Assembly: GCA_030680415.1 (NCBI GenBank)
Contig: JAUXVE010000056.1
Location: 1-64,000 of the forward strand
From: Rubrivivax sp.
GTDB lineage: Bacteria; Pseudomonadota; Gammaproteobacteria; Burkholderiales; Burkholderiaceae_C
DNA: 64,000 nt
Direction: 5' to 3'
The position numbers were made by a program, and so were the translations under genes. Shown in pieces: positions 46,511 to 55,318 of the stretch (within the stretch, counting starts at the first letter, position 1; every line of letters starts with the position of its first letter). The notes beneath the pieces were generated by a model that worked only from the letters and a program-made list of their open reading frames with translations, was not told the origin of the DNA and ran no database searches.

Positions 46511-48376
46511 TCAGGCGCCGGGTTGTGCGGCAATCCTGGCAATGCGCCGCCGAAGGCGGGGCGCGACGATGAGTGCGGCGCCGTAGATGGCCATCGCGAT
46601 GAACAGGGTCGCGGGACGCGAGTGCTTGAAATCCTGCGTCACCAGCTTGAGCCCGATGCCAACGAGCAGCGGATAGACCAGCCATCCCCATTCGCGAAAC
46701 CGGGCGTGACGACCTATCCACGCGATCAGCAGTGTGGCCACCGAGAGCACGCCGGTACTGACCGTTGCGAGCAACCCCGGGTCGACGCCGCGGTCCGCCA
46801 GCCCTCCGGCGACCGGCGCGATGTATCCGATCAAGCCGCCACCGGCAGTCCACACCAGGACGATGGCGATGACGAACTTCGTTCCGATCGCCAGTTCCTC
46901 GTCGTCCGCCGTCGGCCGCATCGCGGCGAGTCCTGCAGCCAGCGCGGTGGCGGCGAACACGACCAGCATGACGGTCTCCGGCACGGCCCACTCCCCGTCT
47001 GCGCCGGCCACCAGGGTCCGCAAGCCGTAGACGAGCGAGCCCGAGGTGACACCGGCCGCCACCAGGTAGACCGCACCGTGAAGCAGCGCGAACGGCCGGC
47101 CGGAGCGCGACCACAGGCCGGTGGCCAGCACCCCGAACAGCGCCAATACCGCGCCGAGCCACACGCCCGCGACGGCAATCGAGACGCCGGCCAGCACCAG
47201 CACGAGTGCCAGGGTGGTGTAGAAGTGAAAGTTCAGTGCGCTGCCTTTGCGCCTGTCGACAAGCGCGACGGCCGCGCCATAACATGCCGCGCCCAGCACC
47301 AGGACAGCCACGCCAAGCACGGCGGGAACGGCGCCGGTGGCCCGCATCATGAAGATGGCGCCCCCGAGGCTGACGGCCAGCGCGACCGCGCCCTGCGCGA
47401 TCTCGAAAGGACTCGCGCTGCGGCCGCGCACCAAGGTGCGGATCGCGATGCTGCCCAGGTAGCCAACGAGCAGCAGCGCCAGCAGCAGCATGGCCGCCTG
47501 CGGGGTGTCCCGGTGTTCCGGCGCAAACGCGCGCAGTGTCACGCCGGCGACGGCAATGTCCGCAGCCAGCGCTGCCGGCCAGCGGCTGCCCCACCAGTCG
47601 ATCGTGTAGCTGAGCCACAAGGTCGCCATGCCGAGGGCGATGAGGTAGAGCGCGAACGGTACGACGACGCCCGTCTGGACAAGGATGGCCGCACTGGTCG
47701 GCAGCGCCCCGATGACCGTGATCCAGACGCCCGCGCGCAGGCGCCGGCGCCACGCGACGAACAACAGCCCTGCGCTCAAGACCAAGAGGACCATCGCGCT
47801 GGTCGGGCCGCTCAGCACATTGAACCGCGTCGTCGCTTCGACGACGAGCGGGAATGCGATCAAGGCTGCCGCCAGCGCATGGACCACCGCATTCGGTACC
47901 TGCCCGCGTCCGCCCGCGCGGTCGCACATGAAGAGCCATGCCGCTGCGTAGGCGAACGCCAGGGAAATGCCGACCGGCACCGCGAGCGTGCCGGCATCGG
48001 TCAGCGCACGCAGGAAGAATCCACCGGCAAGAACGAGGAGGAGCCGCCCGATGAGCGAGAGGATGGCAATCGGGTCGTACGGGTCCTTCGTGCGCGAAAG
48101 TGCCGGCCGCAGTGCCAGCCCGTCCGCGGTGGGACTCGGCGCGACGGCATCGGCTGCGACGGGGCGACCACCGAGTCCCTTCGCTTCAATCGCGTCCAGG
48201 CGCTGCTGGAGCGAGGCGACCGTCAACTGGAGATGTTCGACGGCAGACTCGAGACGAGTGGTCCGATCATCCAAGACGTCCCCCTCAAAGACACGAAGTC
48301 CGTAACTCCCCGGTGCCAAGCAGTATGACGGGCCGACGAAGTGGCCGAGGATAAGCCGAGCGTTCGCGTCGGCCAA
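46511..48376 (-). CDS. Large polytopic membrane protein (DUF2339-like), function unknown
   Basis: A ~600-aa protein with a short charged/coiled N-terminus (TTRLESAVEHLQLTVASLQQRLDAIE) followed by about eighteen hydrophobic segments (for example FALYLIALGMATLWLSYTI and TLALVLVLAGVSIAVAGVW). This arrangement matches DUF2339-type membrane proteins. I recognise no catalytic motif. The annotated frame begins at TTG 48376; the first 28 residues are doubtful and GTG 48292 (VFEGDVLDD) is a good alternative. It is the only minus-strand gene between hypD and hypE and may be unrelated to the electron-transfer genes. Confidence 0.65.
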   Translation of the reverse strand: MADANARLILGHFVGPSYCLAPGSYGLRVFEGDVLDDRTTRLESAVEHLQLTVASLQQRLDAIEAKGLGGRPVAADAVAPSPTADGLALRPALSRTKDPYDPIAILSLIGRLLLVLAGGFFLRALTDAGTLAVPVGISLAFAYAAAWLFMCDRAGGRGQVPNAVVHALAAALIAFPLVVEATTRFNVLSGPTSAMVLLVLSAGLLFVAWRRRLRAGVWITVIGALPTSAAILVQTGVVVPFALYLIALGMATLWLSYTIDWWGSRWPAALAADIAVAGVTLRAFAPEHRDTPQAAMLLLALLLVGYLGSIAIRTLVRGRSASPFEIAQGAVALAVSLGGAIFMMRATGAVPAVLGVAVLVLGAACYGAAVALVDRRKGSALNFHFYTTLALVLVLAGVSIAVAGVWLGAVLALFGVLATGLWSRSGRPFALLHGAVYLVAAGVTSGSLVYGLRTLVAGADGEWAVPETVMLVVFAATALAAGLAAMRPTADDEELAIGTKFVIAIVLVWTAGGGLIGYIAPVAGGLADRGVDPGLLATVSTGVLSVATLLIAWIGRHARFREWGWLVYPLLVGIGLKLVTQDFKHSRPATLFIAMAIYGAALIVAPRLRRRIARIAAQPGA

Positions 48377-48390
48377 TGTGGCGGAGTGAC

Positions 48391-48498
48391 ATGTCTTTGC
48401 GCTTCGTCAATGTCCGACGCGGTCTGGCAGCCTTGGCGATCGGTATCGTGCTGCCGGTGTTCATCCTCCGGGCGCTGGTCAGCGGCGGCATGCATTGA
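48391..48498 (+). CDS. Small single-helix membrane ORF resembling the CbcL-like C-terminus
   Basis: A 35-aa reading frame with a reasonable ribosome-binding site (GGAG four bases before the ATG). It is a short basic start plus one membrane helix (LAALAIGIVLPVFILRAL) ending SGGMH. The CbcL-like protein at 40937-43018 ends with a similar helix and SGGFH, and both are followed by TGATGG. It may be a small accessory subunit or the relic of a partial duplication. It overlaps a CRP/FNR-like element, so its coding status is open. Confidence 0.4.
   Translation: MSLRFVNVRRGLAALAIGIVLPVFILRALVSGGMH
48397..48410 (+). promoter_or_regulatory. CRP/FNR-type box before the NapC/NirT-like gene
   Basis: TTGCGCTTCGTCAA, followed by TGTCCGACGCGG. 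It repeats the element at 43185 (22 of 26 bases). It lies between the divergent membrane-protein gene and the multiheme gene at 48554 and within the small ORF. The -10 spacing is less convincing here (GGCGAT at 48435-48440). Confidence 0.35.
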
Positions 48499-48518
48499 TG
48501 GCACACTTCGCAGACGGA

Positions 48519-48537
48519 TGCGGGCGCAGTGCCCGCA
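48519..48537 (+). repeat. Short hairpin upstream of the NapC/NirT-like gene
   Basis: TGCGGGC-GCAGT-GCCCGCA is a perfect 7-bp inverted repeat immediately before the ribosome-binding site of the gene at 48554. It could be an attenuator or a processing site between the small ORF and that gene. Confidence 0.35.
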
Positions 48538-48553
48538 CGAGGAGCAAACAACG

Positions 48554-49966
48554 ATGATGCGCAACTTCATCTCGGTCGTCACCCGCCACTGGATCAGCCT
48601 CGTCGGGGCCATCATCGCGCTGGTGGCGGTGGTCCTGATGCTTACCTTGGTGGGCATACAGATGACCGGTTTCCGGGGGGGCGCCTACCTCGGCATCGTG
48701 ACCTACATGCTGCTGCCGATGGTGTTCGCCCTCGGCCTCGTGCTGATTCCGGTCGGTGTCATACGCAAGCGCCAGCTCGACACCGCGGCGCGCGCGCACC
48801 ACGAGCCCGTGCCGCCGGCGCTGCCCATCATCGACCTCAACAACGAGCACACGCGGAGCGTCGTGCTCGCCAGCGTGGTGGTCGGCCTGCTGAGCATGGT
48901 GGTGCTGGCCGGCGCCACCTACAAGGGCGTCCATGAGATGGAGTCGGTCGCGTTCTGCGGCACCGTCTGCCACACCGTGATGGAGCCCGAGCACACGGCG
49001 TTCCAGCGCTCGCCACACAGCAAGATCACCTGCGCCGACTGTCACATCGGAGCGGGCGCCGACTGGTTCGTCAAATCCAAGATCTCGGGCTCGTGGCAGA
49101 TGATCTCGGTGGCGCTCAATCTGTACCCGCGGCCGGTCACCAGCCCGGTGCACGACCTGCGCCCGGCACGCGAGACCTGCGAACAGTGCCACTGGCCGAC
49201 CAAGCATGTGGGCGACAAGTTGCAGGTGAAGACGAAATTCGCCGACGACGAGACCAACACCGAAACCAAGACCGTGCTGGTGATGAAGGTCGGCGGCCAG
49301 CAGGGCAGCGCCTCCACCGGCATCCACTGGCACGTGGATCGCGGTGTGCAGATCCGCTACCTGACCGACCCGACCCGCCAGCATGTCTACGACATCGAGA
49401 TGACCACCCCCGCAGGCAAGAAGGTCTACAGGACCGAAGCGGCGCCGGAGGGTCCCACCGAGTGGCGAACGATGGATTGCGTGGACTGCCACAACCGGCC
49501 TGCGCACGTCTTCTACCCGGCCGACAGGGAGGTCAACGGCGCGATGGAGGACGGTCGCATCGACAAGACCCTGCCCTTCATCAAGCGCGAAGGGATGCGC
49601 GTGCTGCAGGAAGGTCAATACGCATCGAAGGAAGACGCGCGGGTCGGCATCGCACGCGAGGTCGAGACCTTCTACAAGACCAGCTACGCCGAACTGGCCA
49701 CGACCAAGGCGTCGCAGATCAAGGCCGCCGGTGAGGCGCTGGGTGACATCTACTCGTGGAACGTGTTCCCGAAGATGAAGGTCACCTGGGGCACCCACAA
49801 GAACAACCTGGGGCACAGCGAAGAAGCCCCAGGTTGTTTCCGCTGCCACGACAAGAGGCACACGACGCCGGAGGGCAACAGGATCGGTGCCAACTGCAAG
49901 ACCTGCCACGCCGTGCTGGCCGACGAGGAAGAGGATCCCGAGATCCTGCAGACCCTGAGGCCCTGA
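48554..49966 (+). CDS. NapC/NirT-like multiheme quinol dehydrogenase
   Basis: A 470-aa protein. Two N-terminal membrane helices (residues ~14-35 and ~45-70) and a third near residue 115 (LASVVVGLLSMVVLAGATYKG) precede a periplasmic domain with six heme sites: CGTVCH (a CxxxCH form), CADCH, CEQCH, CVDCH, CFRCH and CKTCH. The stretch FCGTVCHTVMEPEHTAFQRS followed by ITCADCHIG is typical of the NapC/NirT family, which oxidises quinols for periplasmic reductases. It is longer than classic NapC (about 200 aa) because of the extra heme domain. The ribosome-binding site is GAGGAGCAAACAACG; ATG 48557 is an alternative start. Confidence 0.85.
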   Translation: MMRNFISVVTRHWISLVGAIIALVAVVLMLTLVGIQMTGFRGGAYLGIVTYMLLPMVFALGLVLIPVGVIRKRQLDTAARAHHEPVPPALPIIDLNNEHTRSVVLASVVVGLLSMVVLAGATYKGVHEMESVAFCGTVCHTVMEPEHTAFQRSPHSKITCADCHIGAGADWFVKSKISGSWQMISVALNLYPRPVTSPVHDLRPARETCEQCHWPTKHVGDKLQVKTKFADDETNTETKTVLVMKVGGQQGSASTGIHWHVDRGVQIRYLTDPTRQHVYDIEMTTPAGKKVYRTEAAPEGPTEWRTMDCVDCHNRPAHVFYPADREVNGAMEDGRIDKTLPFIKREGMRVLQEGQYASKEDARVGIAREVETFYKTSYAELATTKASQIKAAGEALGDIYSWNVFPKMKVTWGTHKNNLGHSEEAPGCFRCHDKRHTTPEGNRIGANCKTCHAVLADEEEDPEILQTLRP

Positions 49967-50018
49967 ACCAGGCGCCTGGCACCCGGCGGTCCGCCGGGCG
50001 TGCAGCGCGTCTGTCATC

Positions 50019-50050
50019 CGAGCGCCCTTCCAGGGCGCTCGTTCGTTTCC
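50019..50050 (+). terminator. Rho-independent-type terminator after the NapC/NirT-like gene
   Basis: CGAGCGCCCT (50019-50028), loop TCC, AGGGCGCTCG (50032-50041), then TTCGTTTCC. It is a perfect 10-bp stem with a T-rich tail, 53 bases after the cytochrome stop and 37 before hypE. This suggests hypE has its own promoter or is reached by read-through. Confidence 0.7.
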
Positions 50051-50086
50051 AGGCAGGTGACGCGCAATTCCAGCGATGATCGAGCC

Positions 50087-51136
50087 ATGAACACCGTACG
50101 CAAGGACTACATCCGTCCCGTCGACTTCAAGCACGGCGTCGTCGACATGTCGCACGGCGGCGGCGGCCGCGCCATGGCGCAGCTCATCGACGAGCTCTTC
50201 CAGCGCGCCTTCGACAACGAATGGCTGCGCCAGGCCAACGACCAGGCGGCCTTCAGCGTGCCGCCCGGGCGCCTGGTGATGGCCACCGACAGCCACGTCG
50301 TCTCGCCGCTGTTCTTTCCCGGCGGCGACATCGGTTGCCTGTCGGTGCACGGCACCGTCAACGACGTGGCGATGGCCGGTGCGGTGCCGCTGTACCTGGC
50401 CGCCAGTTTCATCCTCGAGGAAGGTTTTCCCCTGGCCAACCTGAAGCGCATCGTCGAGTCGATGGCGACGGCGTCGCGCGAGGCCGGCGTGCCTGTCGTC
50501 ACCGGCGACACCAAGGTGGTGGAAAGGGGCAAGGGCGACGGCGTCTTCATCACCACCACCGGCGTCGGCGTGGTCCCGCCGGGCGTGCACATCTCGGGCG
50601 ACCGCGCACGACCGGGCGACCGCATCCTGGTCAGCGGCACCGTCGGCGACCACGGCGTGGCCATCATGTCGCTGCGCGAGAACCTCAGCTTCGAAACCAC
50701 CATCTGCAGCGACACCGCAGCTCTGCATGGCCTGGTGGCGGCCATGGTGCAGGCGGTGCCCGGCATCCACTGCCTGCGCGACCCCACACGCGGCGGCCTG
50801 GCGACCACGCTCAACGAACTGGCCGGCCAGTCGGGCTGCGGCATGGTGATCCGCGAGGCCGCCATCCCGGTGCGGCCACAGGTGGAGGCGGCGTGTGAGT
50901 TCCTCGGCCTGGACCCGCTCTACGTGGCCAACGAAGGCAAGCTCATCGCCATCTGCGCCGAAGCTGACGCGCCGCGGCTGCTCGAGGTGATGCGAGCGCA
51001 TCCCTTGGGGGTAGACGCCGCGATCATCGGCGAGGTCATCGAGGACGCGCACCACTTCGTGCAGATGGACACCCGCTTCGGTGGCCGGCGCAACGTGGAC
51101 TGGCTGACGGGCGAGCAGTTGCCCCGCATCTGCTGA
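50087..51136 (+). CDS. hypE: Hydrogenase maturation factor HypE
   Basis: A 349-aa PurM-like ATPase that dehydrates the HypF-made thiocarbamate to thiocyanate for the iron ligands. It shows the start VDMSHGGGGRAMAQLIDELF, the nucleotide-binding ATDSHVVSPLFFPGGDIG, the region RDPTRGGLATTLNELA, and the essential C-terminal cysteine (GEQLPRIC). Length is normal. It is cut off from hypABFCD by the cytochrome module, and a terminator stands just before it. Confidence 0.95.
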   Translation: MNTVRKDYIRPVDFKHGVVDMSHGGGGRAMAQLIDELFQRAFDNEWLRQANDQAAFSVPPGRLVMATDSHVVSPLFFPGGDIGCLSVHGTVNDVAMAGAVPLYLAASFILEEGFPLANLKRIVESMATASREAGVPVVTGDTKVVERGKGDGVFITTTGVGVVPPGVHISGDRARPGDRILVSGTVGDHGVAIMSLRENLSFETTICSDTAALHGLVAAMVQAVPGIHCLRDPTRGGLATTLNELAGQSGCGMVIREAAIPVRPQVEAACEFLGLDPLYVANEGKLIAICAEADAPRLLEVMRAHPLGVDAAIIGEVIEDAHHFVQMDTRFGGRRNVDWLTGEQLPRIC

Positions 51137-51189
51137 AGGCGCGTGCGCGGTCAAGCTCCACCCGCACGGCCGGCCGAGGCCGAGGGCGG

Positions 51190-51996
51190 CTACTTCTGCA
51201 GCGTGGCCTCGTCGAGCATCACCTTGTACGTGTAGCCCGAACCCAGGTTGACATTGGACTTGACCATGCCGACCACGGTGACGGTTTCGCCCACTGCCGT
51301 GCTGCCGCTGGTCACCACCACCACCTTGTCGTCGGGCGCCTTGCCCGAACCGTCGGTCAGCGTGATCCAGTTCTTGCCCAGAATGTTTTTGCTGAACTTG
51401 GCCACCGTGCCGCGCAGGGTCACGCTCTTGCCGTTGAGTCCGTCGCGCTGCGCGTAAAGCTCGGCCACCGTCTTGCCGTCCTTGGGCTTGACCAGCGGCT
51501 GGGCCGGCGCGGCGGCCGCCTTGGGCGGCGCCATCAGGCCCTTGTGCATGTCGTCCATGGGCATGCCCTGCGGCGCCTTGGCCTGGGGTGCCTTGGCCTG
51601 GGGTGCCACGAGCCCCTTGTGCATGTCGTCCGCTGGCATGCCCTGCATGGCCGGCGCGGGCATGTTCTGCGCAGCCGCTGCCGGCGCCTCGCGCCCCACC
51701 ACATGAATGCGCGATACGAAACGAATGGCTTCGAAGGTCCGGTTCATGGCATTGCTGCGGAACTGGGTCATGACGTCGCCGCCCGTGTACTCCACCTCTT
51801 CGCCCACCGCCACTTGCAGCGGCACCGAGGCCAGCCAGTTCTCCTGCTTGCCTTCCCGCACCTTCAGGTAGGTGTAGCCGCTGGCGGTCTTTGCCTCCAA
51901 CACCTTGCCCCTGTGGACTTCGTTGGGCGCAGCCTGCGCCACCGTGGTGAGGACGCCGAAGGCCAAGGCCGCCAGCAGGGCGATGAGCTTGTTCAT
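51190..51996 (-). CDS. Exported OB-fold protein with two domains and an internal repeat
   Basis: A 268-aa protein with a signal peptide (LIALLAALAFGVLTTVAQA). The N-terminal domain (GKVLEAKTASGYTYLKVREG) resembles NrfJ-like proteins found beside cytochromes. A linker (residues ~110-170) repeats the unit MPADDMHKGLVAPQ / MPMDDMHKGLMAPP with APQAKAPQ spacers. The C-terminal domain (SVTLRGTVAKFSKNILGKNWITLTDGSG) is an OB-fold. It overlaps the upstream gene by ATGA. Function unknown; similar genes accompany periplasmic multiheme cytochromes, so a folding or heme-delivery role is possible. Confidence 0.7.
   Translation of the reverse strand: MNKLIALLAALAFGVLTTVAQAAPNEVHRGKVLEAKTASGYTYLKVREGKQENWLASVPLQVAVGEEVEYTGGDVMTQFRSNAMNRTFEAIRFVSRIHVVGREAPAAAAQNMPAPAMQGMPADDMHKGLVAPQAKAPQAKAPQGMPMDDMHKGLMAPPKAAAAPAQPLVKPKDGKTVAELYAQRDGLNGKSVTLRGTVAKFSKNILGKNWITLTDGSGKAPDDKVVVVTSGSTAVGETVTVVGMVKSNVNLGSGYTYKVMLDEATLQK
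51535..51650. repeat. Direct repeats coding the Met-His linker
   Basis: CCTTGTGCATGTCGTCC followed by GGCATGCCCTG occurs twice, about 73 bp apart, and the block between holds a tandem 15-bp unit (GCCTGGGGTGCCTTG). The repeats encode the two DMHKGL units of the OB-fold protein. Replication slippage could change their number. Confidence 0.6.
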
Positions 51997-54521
51997 GGTC
52001 TTTCCATTCGCTTCAAGAAAATTTGCAAATTGCTCCGGGCGACCTGGTTGGCCGGGTCCAGTTCCAGGGCACGGCGGGTTTCGGTCACGGCCTCGGCCAT
52101 GCGTCCGCTGCGCGCCATGACCACCGCCATGTTGTTGCGCACATCGGTGGTCTCAGTGCCGGCCGCCAGGGCCTGGCGCAGGTGCGCATAGGCCTTGTCC
52201 CAGGCACCGGCCTGCAGGTACAACGCACCCAGGTGCACGTGCGCCGCCGCCAGACTGGGGGCGCGCTGCAGCGCCGCATCGAATGCCGCCGCGGCGTCGG
52301 CCGTGCGGCCGACCTGCCCGCGGCCCAGGGCCAGCCGCAGCCAGGCCTGCCCATCGTCGGGCAGCAACTCGACCGCCCGTGCGAGTGCGCCCAAGGCATT
52401 GGCCGGCGCCCGGTTGCGTGCCAGGCTGTCGGCCCAATCCTGCAGCAGCGCAGCAGCCTCTTGCGCCTGACCCGCCGACGCGGTGACGGCGGGAAACGAC
52501 TCCGGGCCCTTGCTGGCCATCAAGGCCTTCACGTTGTCCTGCAAGGCCGTGCTCGAATACAGCGACCTCGGCGCGCGAAATTCCAGCAGCGGCAGGTTGT
52601 CGGTATTGAGCACGCCGCTGCCGGCAAACTGGCGCGCTTCGTCCTCGCCCAGCAGAAAGGCCTTGAACAGGGAACCCGCGTCGGCGTAGCCGATGCGCGC
52701 CAGACTGGCCGCCACGGCCGAACCTTCGCCGAGCATCGACTGCAGCGCCAGCGGGTCCAGCACCAGCGGCTTTTCGCTGCCGAGCAGGATGACGTCGGGA
52801 AACTGCAGGTCGGCCCACAGCGTGACGTGGGGGAATACCGACATGAAGCTGCGCACCACCAGCCGGAACGACTCCACGTCCACGCCGTACAAGTGCATCC
52901 ACTGCGCGACCACGCCACCCGGCTTGAGATTGCGGCGCGCATTCTCGAACGCCTCTTGGGTGAACAACCGCGACGACCCTGCCTGCCACGGGTTGGAGGG
53001 CTCGGAGATGATGACGTCGTATTGCCGGCGCGCCGCCAGCATGTATGAACGCGCGTCGTCGATGACGAGGTTGAAGCGCGGGTCGTCGGCGATGTGGTAG
53101 TTCTCCTCGCGGAACCAGCGGCTGGCCTCGCGCATGGCGGGCTCGATCTCGACGCAGTCGATCCGGCTCACAGCATGGCGGCCCACGGCGCCGGCGGTGA
53201 TGCCGCTGGCGTAACCGATGATCAGCACGTCCTTGGCGTCGGGCTTGGCCAGCAGCGGCGGGTGGCCGGCGAAGACCTGTGTGGTCATGTCGCGAGCGTT
53301 GCCGGCGTCGGTCTTGCCGTCCACCACCACGCGCACATGCTCGCCTTCCTGGATCACCGAGACGGTGGCCATCGGCCCTTCGCGGTAGTACAGCTGCGCC
53401 ACGCGCGCCAGCCGCTGGTCGATCGGCACCTTCTGGTACTGCACGGCATAGGCATAAGGCCCGCTGGTCATCTTCAGCCGGTCCCATGGCGGCTGCCAGA
53501 CGAAGGCCAGCACCAGAAGCGTTGCGCTGGCCAGCGCCGGCACCGCCCAACGGCCACGGGCCGTGCCACGTTGGAATAGAAAGGCCGAAAGCGCCAGCGC
53601 ACTGGCCAGGTTGACGGCGATGGTGAGCACCAGCGTGCGCTGGATACCCAGCTGCGGCAGCAACACGAAGCCGGCCAGGAACGCGCCCAGGATGGCGCCG
53701 ACCGTATTGCCCGCATACAGCAGCCCTATGCGGCGGCCGCTGTGGCCGAGCCCCTGCACCACCAGGGCGCTGGCGACCGGAAACGAAGCGCCCATGAACA
53801 AGGTCGCCGGCACCATGACCGCAATACACAGCAGGAAATTGGCAAACTGGAAAACCCCGTACACCTGCCCTGCGCGGCCGAACAGCGACACGAAGGCGTC
53901 GGGCAGCAAGCCGAAGAGGGCCGCCGTGGCCAGCGCGCACAAGCCGATCAGCAGCTGGCAAACCGCCAGCAGGCCCAGCCCCGGCTGGCGATGCAACGCA
54001 TACCGCCGCACCAGGGCACTGCCCAGCGCGATGCCGATCAGGAAGGTGGCCAGCATCAACGTGAACGCGTAGGTCGAAGAGCCGATCACCAGCGTCAGCA
54101 CACGGGTCCAGGCCACCTCGTAGATCAACGCCGTCATGCCCGAAACGAACAGCACGGCCACCGCCAGTACCGCCTGCGTCGACCATGGGGGCGCCGTCGG
54201 CGCGCCCTGGTTCGCTGGCTCCGCGGCGCTTCCGGCGCCTTGGTTCTCCGGCGCCGGAAGCCGCCAGGCCACCGCGAAGATGAATAGATTCACCACCCCG
54301 GCCGTCACCAGCACCCCACGGATGCCCAGCCACTGCAGCAGCACCAGGCCGGCGGCCAGGGTGCCGATGACGGCGCCCAGCGTATTCGCGAAGTACAGCA
54401 GCGAGACCGAACGTGCGGTGTTGGTGTCGCCGGAGTTCAGAAAGACCCGGGTCAGGATCGGCAGCGTGCCGCCCATCAGCAGTGTCGGCGGCAGCAGCAG
54501 CACGCAGGCCAGCGGCGGCAC
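51993..54521 (-). CDS. Membrane-anchored spermidine-synthase-like/TPR protein, 5'-truncated
   Basis: An ~840-aa remnant of a fused polytopic (MFS-like) plus spermidine-synthase-fold protein. About ten membrane helices remain. The SpeE-like methyltransferase fold follows (DVLIIGYASGITAGAVGRH, RIDCVEIEPAMREAS, VIISEPSNPWQAG), then a TPR tail (AWLRLALGRGQVGRTADAAAAFDAAL and two further units). The first residues (PPLACVLLLPPTLLMGGTLP) correspond to the interior of the membrane domain in homologues, so the true start is missing and GTG 54521 is only the first codon available. Upstream the DNA belongs to another gene. Function unknown; homologues occur near multiheme cytochromes. Confidence 0.7.
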   Translation of the reverse strand: MPPLACVLLLPPTLLMGGTLPILTRVFLNSGDTNTARSVSLLYFANTLGAVIGTLAAGLVLLQWLGIRGVLVTAGVVNLFIFAVAWRLPAPENQGAGSAAEPANQGAPTAPPWSTQAVLAVAVLFVSGMTALIYEVAWTRVLTLVIGSSTYAFTLMLATFLIGIALGSALVRRYALHRQPGLGLLAVCQLLIGLCALATAALFGLLPDAFVSLFGRAGQVYGVFQFANFLLCIAVMVPATLFMGASFPVASALVVQGLGHSGRRIGLLYAGNTVGAILGAFLAGFVLLPQLGIQRTLVLTIAVNLASALALSAFLFQRGTARGRWAVPALASATLLVLAFVWQPPWDRLKMTSGPYAYAVQYQKVPIDQRLARVAQLYYREGPMATVSVIQEGEHVRVVVDGKTDAGNARDMTTQVFAGHPPLLAKPDAKDVLIIGYASGITAGAVGRHAVSRIDCVEIEPAMREASRWFREENYHIADDPRFNLVIDDARSYMLAARRQYDVIISEPSNPWQAGSSRLFTQEAFENARRNLKPGGVVAQWMHLYGVDVESFRLVVRSFMSVFPHVTLWADLQFPDVILLGSEKPLVLDPLALQSMLGEGSAVAASLARIGYADAGSLFKAFLLGEDEARQFAGSGVLNTDNLPLLEFRAPRSLYSSTALQDNVKALMASKGPESFPAVTASAGQAQEAAALLQDWADSLARNRAPANALGALARAVELLPDDGQAWLRLALGRGQVGRTADAAAAFDAALQRAPSLAAAHVHLGALYLQAGAWDKAYAHLRQALAAGTETTDVRNNMAVVMARSGRMAEAVTETRRALELDPANQVARSNLQIFLKRMERP

Positions 54522-54539
54522 GGTCGGCGCCCTGGCCTG

Positions 54540-55317
54540 CCGGCGGCCGGAAACGTTGCGCCTCCATCGGCGGGTTGAGCCGGTATTCCACGATCACGGC
54601 TTCGCTGATGGGCATGCCGCCGGCAAAGTTCTTCAGCGTGAAAGGCATCGGCACACCTTCGACGAGCCGGAATTCGGACATCTCCACCGCCAGGCTGGTG
54701 GACCGGCCTTCGGCGGCAAAGGACGCCGAGACACGCCTGATGTACCAACTGCGCGCGTCGACGTGGATCGTCATGACCGGGCCCTCGTCGTCCCAGGCCC
54801 GCATGACCTCGATGGGCGGCTCGCTGCGGCCATCGGCGCCGAGATGGCGCAGGTGGAGGCTGCCGCTGGCCAGCGCGCGCAGCAGGTCGAGCTGCTTGTG
54901 CTGGTAAATCATGGCCTGCCGGGCGATGCCGTCGACCTCGACCAAGCGACCGCCGTGACTGCTGCGCCAGGCCGTGGCGCCGTTGAGGATGCGCGTCTCG
55001 GCACTGTGAGGGTAGGTGGTCTCCACTCGCAACAGGCGCGTGCGATGGAACCAGCGCCTGTAGCTTCCCGTTTCGCCGCGCATCAGCGACTGGATGTGGC
55101 CTTCAGCATCGACGCCAACCACCTTCTCGATCGCCTCGGCGCCACCGTGGGCCTGCACGATCTTGGCGACCAGCGCCAGCGACGCCTGGTCCTGCTCCGC
55201 CGCCAGCACCGGCTCGCACGACATCCAGGCCACATACGCAACCAGGCGCAGCAGGCATTGCACGCTGGTCATGCGGCGCAGCATTCGGCAGAGGCCAGGG
55301 GCAGTCTGGTGCTGCAT
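54540..55317 (-). pseudogene. Outer-membrane lipoprotein-sorting (LolA-like) protein, no proper stop
   Basis: About 260 aa with a signal peptide (LLRLVAYVAWMSCEPVLAA). It reads as a LolA/LolB-type beta-sheet protein: VAKIVQAHGGAEAIEKVVGVDAEG, EMSEFRLVEGVPMPFTLKNF and the ending EYRLNPPMEAQRFRPP. Homologues would end here, but the frame runs on without a stop for 2.4 kb through the spermidine-synthase-like gene in the wrong frame. The 3' end, including the stop, has been lost at a junction. The start ATG 55317 lies one base past the cytochrome stop; ATG 55272 is an alternative. Confidence 0.6.
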
Positions 55318-55318
55318 G

